A DNA stretch of 64,000 nucleotides from Clostridiaceae bacterium (GTDB lineage Bacteria > Bacillota > Clostridia > Lachnospirales > Lachnospiraceae), in the NCBI GenBank assembly GCA_009911065.1, contig QXWR01000017.1, positions 32,845 through 96,844 of the forward strand, written 5' to 3'. Each line of letters begins with the position of its first letter. Position 1 is the first letter of the stretch. The notes beneath the pieces are model-generated. The model had not been told where the DNA came from and made no database searches. It worked only from the letters and a program-made list of their open reading frames with translations. The translations under genes were made by a program, and so were the position numbers. This document shows, one piece after another, positions 1-7,981 of this stretch.

Positions 1-1
1 G

Positions 2-1630
2 TCTGTCATGTTTGCCAGAGACGGAGTTCATCCGGTGTTTCGCAGGATGCGGGAAGGTTTGGAAAAGGATTTCACGGTCCAGGGGGAACGGATGGCAAAA
101 GACCTGGCAGGCCAGGTGCGGATTCAGCCGGTATCCTTAGTGGGAGCGGGACCTGGAGATGGGGGCTTGCTTACCTGTAAAGGGCTGGACTGTGTTCGAA
201 AGGCAGATGTGATTGTTTACGACAATCTGATTTGCGGGTCGATTCTCAATGAGGCCCGATTGGATGCAGAATTGATTTATGCAGGTAAACGTTCCAGCTG
301 CCACCATCTGACACAGGACCAGATTAATGAACGGTTGATTGAACTGGCAAAAACCGGAAAATATGTGGTTCGGTTAAAAGGAGGAGACCCTTACATTTTC
401 GGAAGAGGAGGAGAAGAGGCGCTGGCTCTTACAGCTTGCGGGATTCCTTTTGAGATTGTGCCGGGAGTTTCCTCCTCCTACAGTGTTCCGGCCTATGGGG
501 GGATTCCTGTGACCCAGCGGGGAATGGCCTCTTCTTTCCATGTGATTACGGGCCATGAAGATGGGAAGAAAACAGAGGAAGCATTGGATTATGCTACTTT
601 GGCAAAAGAAGAAGGCACCCTGATCTTTTTGATGGGGCTTAAAAATTTAGGGCGGATTGTTCATCAACTGCTGGCTCACGGAAAAGAGAAGACGACTCCT
701 GCGGCGGTAATTCAAAACGGAACAACGGCCAGACAGAAAAAAGTCATCTCCACGTTAGAGCATATTGAGGAGGCGGCAAAGCAGGCAGGAATTGAGACGC
801 CGGCCATTACCGTAGTGGGTCTTGTGGCAGGGCTGGGAGATAAACTGGAATGGTTTGGCAGCGGACCTTTGTGGGGAAAGCGGGTTTTAGTGACCGGCAG
901 CCGGTATATGGCCAGAGAACTGAAAGAAGTTCTTGGGTCTTTCGGAGCAGAGACAGTGGCAATCAGCTTGATTGAAAGCCGTTTGTGTCAGACCAAGATT
1001 GTGGGTCAAATTCTTTCAGAAATCGAGAGTTACACATGGATGGTGTTTACCAGCAGCAATGGCGTGGACTTGTTTTTTGATTATTTACGAAAAGAGGAAA
1101 TGGATCTGCGAAAACTGGTGCATATGAAGTTTGCAGTAATCGGAAGAAAAACCGGGGAAGCCTTAAAACGGCATGGATTTTTCTGTGATTTTGTTCCGTC
1201 CAGGTTTATTGGAGAAGAGCTGGCCAGAGAATGGATTCCGGCTTTGACTGGAAGTGACCGGGTGGCGCTGATGCGGGCAAAAGATGGGTCTCCTGTTTTG
1301 ACAGAAAGACTGGCAGAGGCGGGAATAAAGTTTACAGATGCTCCTCTCTATGAAACCTGGGTGGATGAGCGAAGGGGAGAGGAACTGAACCGGATTATGG
1401 ACCAGGTGGACTATGTGGTGATGGCAAGCAGTTCGGCAGTGAAGGCTTTTTGCCAGATGATTGAAAACCGGGACCAGATAAAGGCAAAGGTGATTTCCAT
1501 TGGTCCTGCTACCACAAAGACAGCAGAAGAGAAAGGGCTGGCTGTTTGGAGAACTGCTGGAGAATATACTTCAGAGGGAATTGGAGCAGCGATTTTGGCA
1601 GATTGTGGGAATCCAGGAGAGAAGTTTTAG
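2..1630 (+). CDS. cobA-hemD: HemC (C-terminal end)-CobA-HemD fusion, 5' partial: uroporphyrinogen-III methyltransferase / uroporphyrinogen-III synthase
   Basis: The frame is open from the first base, so the gene begins outside the window. About the first 38 visible residues (DG, G, D, G, A, L spacing) match the C-terminal domain of hydroxymethylbilane synthase (HemC), so I read this as the tail of a HemC domain rather than a new start at position 8. SUMT/CobA domain follows at about residues 44-285 with the SAM-binding GAGPGD, the VVRLKGGDP motif and the PGVSSSYSVPAYGGIP loop. From about residue 290 (WGKRVLVTGSR) a HemD uroporphyrinogen-III synthase domain runs to the end. Together the domains close the tetrapyrrole ring and methylate it twice to precorrin-2, the entry to sirohaem and cobamides. 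First of four adjacent hem genes. CobA and HemD assignments are firm; the HemC tail is inferred from a short stretch. Confidence 0.88.
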   Translation, partial: SVMFARDGVHPVFRRMREGLEKDFTVQGERMAKDLAGQVRIQPVSLVGAGPGDGGLLTCKGLDCVRKADVIVYDNLICGSILNEARLDAELIYAGKRSSCHHLTQDQINERLIELAKTGKYVVRLKGGDPYIFGRGGEEALALTACGIPFEIVPGVSSSYSVPAYGGIPVTQRGMASSFHVITGHEDGKKTEEALDYATLAKEEGTLIFLMGLKNLGRIVHQLLAHGKEKTTPAAVIQNGTTARQKKVISTLEHIEEAAKQAGIETPAITVVGLVAGLGDKLEWFGSGPLWGKRVLVTGSRYMARELKEVLGSFGAETVAISLIESRLCQTKIVGQILSEIESYTWMVFTSSNGVDLFFDYLRKEEMDLRKLVHMKFAVIGRKTGEALKRHGFFCDFVPSRFIGEELAREWIPALTGSDRVALMRAKDGSPVLTERLAEAGIKFTDAPLYETWVDERRGEELNRIMDQVDYVVMASSSAVKAFCQMIENRDQIKAKVISIGPATTKTAEEKGLAVWRTAGEYTSEGIGAAILADCGNPGEKF

Positions 1631-1667
1631 CCCTGTACTTGGGTAAGGGAAAGGAATGGAAATTCAT

Positions 1668-2945
1668 ATGAAATTCAATAAATCAGAATGGTTATTTGAA
1701 CAGTCCCAAAAGAGGATTCCTGGCGGGGTCAACAGCCCGGTGCGTGCTTTTGGGTCTGTGGGACGGACTCCCTTATTTATTGACCGTGGAGAGGGGAGCC
1801 ATATTACAGATGTGGATGGGAACCGATTTTTGGATTATGTGTGTTCCTGGGGACCAGGGATTTTAGGCCATGCCCATCCGGCGGTGGTGCAGGCCGTACA
1901 GGAAGCCTGTCAAAAGGGACTGACCTACGGCGCTCCCACCGAAAAGGAGTGGAGGCTGGCAGAACTGATTCATGCAGCTATGCCGTCTGTGGAAAAGGTG
2001 CGTCTGGTCAGTTCTGGAACAGAAGCGGTTATGAGCGCCATTCGAGTGGCCAGAGGCTATACAGGGCGGGATAAAATTTTGAAATTTAAGGGAAATTATC
2101 ATGGACATTCCGACGGACTTTTGGTAAAGGCCGGTTCTGCTGCATTGACCACCGCTGTACCGGACAGCAGCGGCGTGCCTGTGTCCTACACACAAAATAC
2201 ACTGGTGGCCCTATACAATGATACGGATTCAGTAGGGAAGCTTATGGAAGAGTATGGGGACCAGGTGGCAGCGGTCATTGTGGAGCCGGTGGCCGCCAAC
2301 ATGGGGGTGGTTTTGCCAAAGGCAGGATTTTTAGAGTATTTGCGGGAAATCACCACCCGGTACGGCGCTCTTCTGATTTTTGATGAAGTGATCACAGGTT
2401 TCCGGCTGGGATTTGGCGGAGCACAGGAGTATTTTGGGATTGTTCCGGATTTGACCACTTTGGGGAAGATTGTAGGAGGAGGAATGCCGATGGCGGCCTA
2501 TGGAGGACGGACAGATATTATGGATATGGTGTCCCCAGTTGGACCGGTGTATCAGGCAGGAACGTTGTCCGGCAATCCCATAGCCACAACAGCAGGAATC
2601 GTCACTTTGGAGATTTTAAAAGAACATCCAGAGTATTATAAGGATATTGAGCAGAAAGCCAGACGGCTTGCCAGAGCTTTTCAAAACAGGGCCAAGAACT
2701 GGGGGGAAGAGATCTGGGTAAATCAGATCGGCTCTTTGCTTAGCGCTTTCTTTACCACAGGTCCGGTGGAGGACTATGACAGCGCCACCGCTTCCGACAC
2801 AAAGGCTTATGCAGCATATTTTGGAGCAATGCTGGAGCAGGGAGTGTATGTGGCTCCCTCTCAGTTCGAGGCTATGTTTGTGTCAGCTGCCCATACAGAA
2901 GAAGAGATCGAAGAAACATGCCGAGTCATTGAGGAAAGGAAATAG
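1668..2945 (+). CDS. hemL: Glutamate-1-semialdehyde 2,1-aminomutase
   Basis: PLP enzyme of fold type I that converts glutamate-1-semialdehyde, the product of HemA, to 5-aminolevulinate. The protein begins MKFNKSEWLFEQSQKRIPGG and has the family signature VNSPVRAF near the N-terminus, LVSSGTEA, the FDEVITGFR segment and the PLP lysine in TLGKIVGGGMP at about residue 267. Length (425 aa) is normal. I chose ATG 1668 because family members start at MKF and the purine-rich AAGGAATGG sits 8 nt upstream; an in-frame ATG at 1656 would place the AAGGA directly against the start. It lies 37 nt after the CobA-HemD stop and 8 nt before hemA, clearly in one operon. Confidence 0.95.
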   Translation: MKFNKSEWLFEQSQKRIPGGVNSPVRAFGSVGRTPLFIDRGEGSHITDVDGNRFLDYVCSWGPGILGHAHPAVVQAVQEACQKGLTYGAPTEKEWRLAELIHAAMPSVEKVRLVSSGTEAVMSAIRVARGYTGRDKILKFKGNYHGHSDGLLVKAGSAALTTAVPDSSGVPVSYTQNTLVALYNDTDSVGKLMEEYGDQVAAVIVEPVAANMGVVLPKAGFLEYLREITTRYGALLIFDEVITGFRLGFGGAQEYFGIVPDLTTLGKIVGGGMPMAAYGGRTDIMDMVSPVGPVYQAGTLSGNPIATTAGIVTLEILKEHPEYYKDIEQKARRLARAFQNRAKNWGEEIWVNQIGSLLSAFFTTGPVEDYDSATASDTKAYAAYFGAMLEQGVYVAPSQFEAMFVSAAHTEEEIEETCRVIEERK

Positions 2946-2953
2946 AACACAGG

Positions 2954-4696
2954 ATGAGTATTTATTTGCTGAGCCTAAGCCACAAGACCACGCCTTTGGA
3001 GATTCGATCCTGGTTTGCCTATGATGACACAGAAAAAAATCATATATTGGAAGAGCTGCTTCAATGGAATGGCATTGATGAGGCTGTGGTGCTTGCTACC
3101 TGCAACCGGATGGAGATTTACTGCCATGGCACAGACAAGGAGCTTTATCCGGCAGGGTCGATTTTAGAAGGTATGGAACAGGCGGCAGTAAACGGAGCCA
3201 GAGAACAAATGAGACGATGCCAGAAAGAACCGGGAGAAGAAGGGTTAAAGGGGATAGGAGGTTATTTCCGGCGGTATTGTGACCGTCAGGCAGTCCATCA
3301 TCTGTTTCAGGTAGCAGCCGGATTGGATTCCATGGTGTTGGGAGAAGATCAGATTCTGGGACAGGTAAAACAGGCATATGAATTTTCTCATGAGCGGGGA
3401 TATTGCCAGGTGTACTTAAATACGCTGTTTCGGGATGCAATTACCGGAGCAAAGCGGGTGAAGACAGACACAGAACTGTCAAAAACGCCGGTGTCTACGG
3501 CAACTCTTGCCGTTAAAGCAGCAGAGGAGAAGTTAAAAGGGCTTTCGGGCAGAAAAATGATGATCATTGGCGCCACAGGCCGGATTGGAAATATTATATT
3601 GAAAAATGTCCAGGGAATCCCGGACCTTGAAATTTATGTGACAATGCGGAGCCATTCTTCCCCGGAAAAACTGGGACATGGCCTTCGGTATCAGGTTATC
3701 TCTTATGAAGAACGTTATCAATGGATGGATGAGATGGATGTAATTATAAGCGCCACATCCAGCCCTCACTATACAATGACCGCTTATGAAATGGAACAAC
3801 ATATGAAAAAGGTAAAAGAGCGGGTGTTTTTAGACCTGGCTGTTCCGCCGGATATTGAAAAGCCCAATCTGTCTCTGGCATGGTACTATAACATAGAAGA
3901 CATGACCCAGTTGGCCCGCCGGAATAATGAACAGAAAATGGCAGAGCTTGCCACAGCGGACCGGATTATCGAAGAATATGAGAACCGGTTTTATAAATGG
4001 CTTCTGTATAAAGGGAAACAGCCTGTTATGGAGGAGTGGAAAGAAACCATCATTCGGGATGTGGCGGAAAAAGGGGCAGAGGCAGCAATAAGCCGTCTCC
4101 TCTATAAAATCCGGGAGGCTGGAAGTGTGGAGGAAGTTGAGGGGTTTCTCTCAGCAGTGGGAAAAGCCAATGAAGAAGAACGGCGGAAAGATCAGATGCG
4201 TCCTGCGTCCCGAATGAAAGGACTTAGGGAGGAGGATGCTTACTTTCCTCTTTTCTTTCCATTAAAGAACCGAAAGGTGCTTGTAGTGGGAGCGGGGAAG
4301 ATCGCATGCCGTCGGGCCGAGGCCCTGGCAGAATTTGGAGCCCGGGTATGGATGGTGGCGCCGCAGGGGAATGAACAGGCATTACGATTGGAACGGGACG
4401 GGGCGGTGAAATGGGAAAAGCGCTGCTTTGTCCCAGAGGATATTAAGGCTTGTGAACTGGTGATTGCGGCTACGGATGACAGTCAGGTGAACCGACAGAT
4501 CGCCCTCCTTTGCAGAGAACAACAAATTCTGGTAAACCATGCAGGAGATAAAAGCTTGTGCGACTTTTATTTTCCCGGCATTGCCAGAGAGGGAAATCTG
4601 GTGGCAGGAGTGACGGCTTCTGGCAAGGACCACAAGATGGCAAGTGAAATTACCGGACGGCTTCAGTCCTGGCTAAAGCAGTTTGCTCACAGTTAA
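2954..4696 (+). CDS. hemA: Glutamyl-tRNA reductase fused to precorrin-2 dehydrogenase / sirohydrochlorin ferrochelatase (HemA-Met8)
   Basis: Residues 1 to about 410 are glutamyl-tRNA reductase: SLSHKTTPLE at the N-terminus, catalytic Cys50 in LATCNRMEIY, the LGEDQILGQVK segment and a Rossmann motif GATGRIG. From about residue 425 there is a second domain, FPLKNRKVLVVGAGKIACRRA, followed by IAATDDSQVN and LCDFYFPGI, which is the Met8p/CysG N-terminal precorrin-2 dehydrogenase/ferrochelatase module. At 580 aa it is about 150 aa longer than a plain HemA. The protein therefore covers both the first committed step (NADPH reduction of Glu-tRNA) and the last steps to sirohydrochlorin or sirohaem. 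Such HemA-Met8 fusions are known in some clostridia. It sits 8 nt after hemL in the hem operon. Confidence 0.94.
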   Translation: MSIYLLSLSHKTTPLEIRSWFAYDDTEKNHILEELLQWNGIDEAVVLATCNRMEIYCHGTDKELYPAGSILEGMEQAAVNGAREQMRRCQKEPGEEGLKGIGGYFRRYCDRQAVHHLFQVAAGLDSMVLGEDQILGQVKQAYEFSHERGYCQVYLNTLFRDAITGAKRVKTDTELSKTPVSTATLAVKAAEEKLKGLSGRKMMIIGATGRIGNIILKNVQGIPDLEIYVTMRSHSSPEKLGHGLRYQVISYEERYQWMDEMDVIISATSSPHYTMTAYEMEQHMKKVKERVFLDLAVPPDIEKPNLSLAWYYNIEDMTQLARRNNEQKMAELATADRIIEEYENRFYKWLLYKGKQPVMEEWKETIIRDVAEKGAEAAISRLLYKIREAGSVEEVEGFLSAVGKANEEERRKDQMRPASRMKGLREEDAYFPLFFPLKNRKVLVVGAGKIACRRAEALAEFGARVWMVAPQGNEQALRLERDGAVKWEKRCFVPEDIKACELVIAATDDSQVNRQIALLCREQQILVNHAGDKSLCDFYFPGIAREGNLVAGVTASGKDHKMASEITGRLQSWLKQFAHS

Positions 4697-4746
4697 ATGG
4701 GAAATGGGCGGTTGACACCACAGAGGAAAACAGGAGGAAACAGACA

Positions 4747-5727
4747 ATGATTCAGAGACCAAGACGGTTAAGAGGAAATCCGATTCTTAGGAAGATGGTC
4801 CGGGAGACCAGAGTGGATAAATCTTCCCTGATCTATCCGATTTTTGTCCAGGAGGGAACGGGAAGTTGTCAAGAGATTCCCACTATGCCGGGACAATATC
4901 GTTATACCATTGACCAAATGTCAAATAAATTGGAGCAGCTGAAAAAAGCCGGTGTGGACCGGGTGATGTTTTTTGGCATTCCGGATCAAAAAGATGAGGT
5001 GGGAAGCGGGGCTTATGCAGAAGACGGCATTGTTCAGAAGGCCCTTGTGGAGGCAAGGCGGCAGTTTGGGGAAGAGCTGTATCTGATTACCGATGTGTGT
5101 ATGTGTGAGTACACGTCTCACGGACACTGCGGAGTGCTCCAGGGAAGGGAAGTGGATAACGATCCTACACTAAAGCTTCTGGCAAAAACTGCTCTTTCTC
5201 ATGCTCAGGCCGGAGCAGATATGGTGGCGCCGTCTGATATGATGGACGGACGGGTGCTGGCAATTCGAAATGAGCTGGATGACCATGGCTTTGTCAATGT
5301 GCCGATTATGTCCTATGCGGTAAAGTACGCTTCCGGTTTTTACGGGCCTTTCCGGGATGCGGCAGGCTCCGCCCCTTCCTTTGGAGACCGGAAGTCATAT
5401 CAGATGGATTTTCATAACCGGAAAGAGGGATTAAAAGAGGCGCTTACCGATGTGGAGGAAGGGGCAGATCTTCTGATTGTCAAACCGGCTCTTGCCTATC
5501 AGGATATTATCCGCCAGGTGGCTGATTTGGTTGATATTCCAGTGGCAGCGTACAGTGTCAGCGGAGAATATGCTATGGTGAAGGCCGGGGCAAAGCTGGG
5601 ATATGTGGAAGAGTCCCGAATGATCGCAGAGATGGCAATAGGGGCTTATCGGGCCGGGGCTTCTGTGTACATTACTTATTTTGCAGAGGAGATTGCAGGA
5701 TTGATGGATTCTGGAGTGATTGGATAG
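4747..5727 (+). CDS. hemB: Delta-aminolevulinic acid dehydratase (porphobilinogen synthase)
   Basis: Condenses two 5-aminolevulinate molecules to porphobilinogen in the cytoplasm. The two Schiff-base lysines are visible at K193 (YAVKYAS) and K246 (IVKPALAY), and the zinc-binding triad at C118, C120 and C128 (DVCMCEYTSHGHC), so this is a zinc-type enzyme. Length 326 aa is normal. RBS AGGAGG-like (aacaggaggaaacagac) precedes ATG 4747. Last gene of the hem operon, 50 nt after hemA, and followed by a perfect palindromic terminator. No hemE or later haem genes are present here, which fits use of the pathway for sirohaem and cobamides. Confidence 0.96.
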   Translation: MIQRPRRLRGNPILRKMVRETRVDKSSLIYPIFVQEGTGSCQEIPTMPGQYRYTIDQMSNKLEQLKKAGVDRVMFFGIPDQKDEVGSGAYAEDGIVQKALVEARRQFGEELYLITDVCMCEYTSHGHCGVLQGREVDNDPTLKLLAKTALSHAQAGADMVAPSDMMDGRVLAIRNELDDHGFVNVPIMSYAVKYASGFYGPFRDAAGSAPSFGDRKSYQMDFHNRKEGLKEALTDVEEGADLLIVKPALAYQDIIRQVADLVDIPVAAYSVSGEYAMVKAGAKLGYVEESRMIAEMAIGAYRAGASVYITYFAEEIAGLMDSGVIG

Positions 5728-5740
5728 TTAAATTCAATAA

Positions 5741-5780
5741 AAAAGTAATGGTTCCATTGATCAATGGAACCATTACTTTT
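5741..5780. terminator. Bidirectional terminator, perfect 40-bp palindrome
   Basis: AAAAGTAATGGTTCCATTGA is followed immediately by its exact reverse complement, giving a stem with A-run on one side and T-run on the other. It separates hemB (+) from the convergent lipoprotein gene (-) and can terminate both. Confidence 0.9.
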
Positions 5781-5804
5781 TATGCATATTTTTTAAATTG
5801 AGGC

Positions 5805-7046
5805 TTACCAGGTTTTGGAAAGGGATGCTTTAAAGTCAACCTGATAAGGATTGTCACTTCTGGATTTCAGATCATCATAAACTGCCCGACGCTCTGCACT
5901 GTCACCGCCAGCCCAGTACTCGTAGCCCCACAGGTAGCTGTCAATCAAATCATCCCAAGATTCAAACAGGGGTTGCATGGTCTGTGCAACTTCCAGAGAC
6001 TTGTCCAATGCCTCTTGCTCAGAGTAATAGCCTGCAATGTAATAGTATCCTAACAGATTCATAGCACGACAGTAATCCCAGCCTGCGATAGCATTTTCAC
6101 CATGCTCCGTATAGATCGGATAGGCGCTGGCATAGGAAACCGCTTCTTCTGAATCAAAGCCATAATCACTTTCCAGAAGAGAAGCAATATCTTCTACGGA
6201 TGTGTCGGGCTTTACGCCAGCTCCTTCCAGAGCCTGCATATTTTCAGCAAAATCTACCCGGTGTCCTTCTGTCAAAATCCAGTCCAAAGTTTCATCGGCG
6301 CTGGCCCGGTCCGTTACATCCCACCATTCCGGAAGGAGCTGCTGAATGGTTGCCTTGGATTCATCATTGGCAGGAAGACCGCCGAAAAGATTGTAATCCC
6401 AGTTGTTCAAATCCGTTAAAATGGCATAAGAGGCATTGAACCAGCGGATGGTGTCTGTCATCTCAGCAGAGAAATTATTTTCAACCTCTGGTGCATTTTC
6501 AAGGAACTTGGAGCAGGAAGCTTTAAAGGAGGCAATATCTGAGTCATTCAGTTTGTCAGCGATATAGCTTAAAGCATAGTAAGCATAATCGGTTTCCCCA
6601 TATACAAGATAAGCTCCACCGGTAACGCCGTCAGCAGTCATCTTGCAGGTAAAGGCAGCTACATTGCTCATGTCCGCAATCGATGGGGCTTCTGTGTCTG
6701 TCAGCTCGGAAACGCCATAACTGGACTCCACCAGTTCCCGGACGGTTTCCATAGAATCAGCCAGAGCGTTGGCTCCAGATTTTGGAAACTGCATCAAGAT
6801 GGCAGCCTTATCCCCTTTTTTGTTGCCAGCGCCCAGCCAGCAATCCATTTGAAGATCTTCTTCGTTCCATTCCTGATCCAGATAAATGGATGCAGTTTTG
6901 TCCGGAGTAGAAAATTCCTTCATGGACGCAAGGTACTCTTCCGGGGTCTTGGGGCTTTTGCCGCCGCAGCCCTGTAACAGCGTGGCAGCTATGATGGCAG
7001 CCAGACAAAGAAAAAGTCCATGCCGCCGGTTTCTTTTGGTAAACAT
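5805..7046 (-). CDS. Lipoprotein with C-terminal DUF1266 domain
   Basis: The start at 7046 gives MFTKRNRRHGLFLCLAAIIA followed by the lipobox LLQGC, so the mature protein is a membrane-anchored lipoprotein starting at Cys; GAGGAGG lies 8 nt upstream. A longer in-frame extension to 7169 would add about 41 unlikely residues. The C-terminal part (DYCRAMNLLGYYYIAGYYSE, then ESWDDLIDSYLWGYEYW) matches DUF1266, a family of unknown function with conserved Arg, Gly-Tyr and Ser-Trp positions. The middle, about residues 30-200, has the look of a stress-induced or PsbP-like module but I do not recognise it. Monocistronic between the hemB terminator and the next minus-strand gene. Function unknown. Confidence 0.8.
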   Translation of the reverse strand: MFTKRNRRHGLFLCLAAIIAATLLQGCGGKSPKTPEEYLASMKEFSTPDKTASIYLDQEWNEEDLQMDCWLGAGNKKGDKAAILMQFPKSGANALADSMETVRELVESSYGVSELTDTEAPSIADMSNVAAFTCKMTADGVTGGAYLVYGETDYAYYALSYIADKLNDSDIASFKASCSKFLENAPEVENNFSAEMTDTIRWFNASYAILTDLNNWDYNLFGGLPANDESKATIQQLLPEWWDVTDRASADETLDWILTEGHRVDFAENMQALEGAGVKPDTSVEDIASLLESDYGFDSEEAVSYASAYPIYTEHGENAIAGWDYCRAMNLLGYYYIAGYYSEQEALDKSLEVAQTMQPLFESWDDLIDSYLWGYEYWAGGDSAERRAVYDDLKSRSDNPYQVDFKASLSKTW

Positions 7047-7246
7047 AATCGCGCTCCTCCTCTTTTTCAGGTAAACATAGTACTTTAAGATGAATGCAAT
7101 GAAGTACTTGATTGATATTACATTAGTGAATCGGTTTAGAATCACCGCAAAAAAGCAGGAATAAGGCATAATATCCTTATTCCTGCTGCCAGAAGAACAT
7201 GGTACAGTCTTCTCTGATTCATCAAAAATCAGCGTAAAGAATTGTA

Positions 7247-7858
7247 CTAACGACTGGCATAATACTCGTCAAACAGTTTGCCGACAGCTTCATGGGTGTC
7301 GCCGCAGATGGAGGGAAGATCTCCGCCCCATGCTGCTCCTGCCTGCTCAAATCCTTTTTCCACAGCAGCCTGCATTTTCTTCATAGTGTCAACATCATCT
7401 CCGGCAACTGCCTTTGCGAAATCGAAAATTCTCTGAGAGGTCTGCTTTACGCCCCAGAAACCATCTTCCGAAATTGCTTCCTCAGCCTCAGCTTTGGTCT
7501 TGGCATCAACCGTGTAGTTGCCGCTGGCCATGAACTTCCAGAAATTGTCGCCCTGAAGAGATGCGGCGGAGATGCCCTGTTTCTGGAAGGTCTGTACCAT
7601 CATGTTGGTGAAACGGGACATCTGATTGTCCAGATCCGCTTTTAAGCTGTCTACCAGTTTGTTGCGGTCAGCTTCACTCATTTTGGTGATGTCTGTGTCT
7701 TTGCTAAGCTCCACCCGGTCTACGTCTGGTTTAACGGCGGAAGTCTCAGGAGCAACCTGAGAAACTTCTGCATTGGCGCTGTTAGCAGCAGTGGCCTTGA
7801 CAGACTGTGTAGCCTGTGCATACTGCCGGACAGCAAGATCTTGGTTATTAACCTGCAT
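7247..7858 (-). CDS. Unrecognised 203-aa soluble protein
   Basis: Good start: GGTAAAGGAGG lies 8 nt before ATG 7858. The protein has no signal peptide or membrane segment. Residues 1-50 are low complexity (Ala, Val, Thr, Gln-rich) and read like a disordered N-terminus ending in PDVDRVELS, a pattern reminiscent of cytosolic proteins carrying an N-terminal flexible export or anchoring segment. Residues 55-203 are helical and acidic with a Trp-containing EDGFWGVKQTSQRIFDF stretch. One Cys near the C-terminus. I do not recognise a family and cannot assign a function. Neighbouring lipoprotein and asparagine synthase genes give no functional hint. Confidence 0.75.
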   Translation of the reverse strand: MQVNNQDLAVRQYAQATQSVKATAANSANAEVSQVAPETSAVKPDVDRVELSKDTDITKMSEADRNKLVDSLKADLDNQMSRFTNMMVQTFQKQGISAASLQGDNFWKFMASGNYTVDAKTKAEAEEAISEDGFWGVKQTSQRIFDFAKAVAGDDVDTMKKMQAAVEKGFEQAGAAWGGDLPSICGDTHEAVGKLFDEYYASR

Positions 7859-7981
7859 AGATAAATCCTCCTTTACCTTTTTGTGTTAAAAATGGGAATA
7901 CCACTTATCGAATATATCGGCGTAATACAGGAAAAATAAAGGGATTGGGGAAAATTTTGTTGTTGTTCTCTCCCATTAAGA

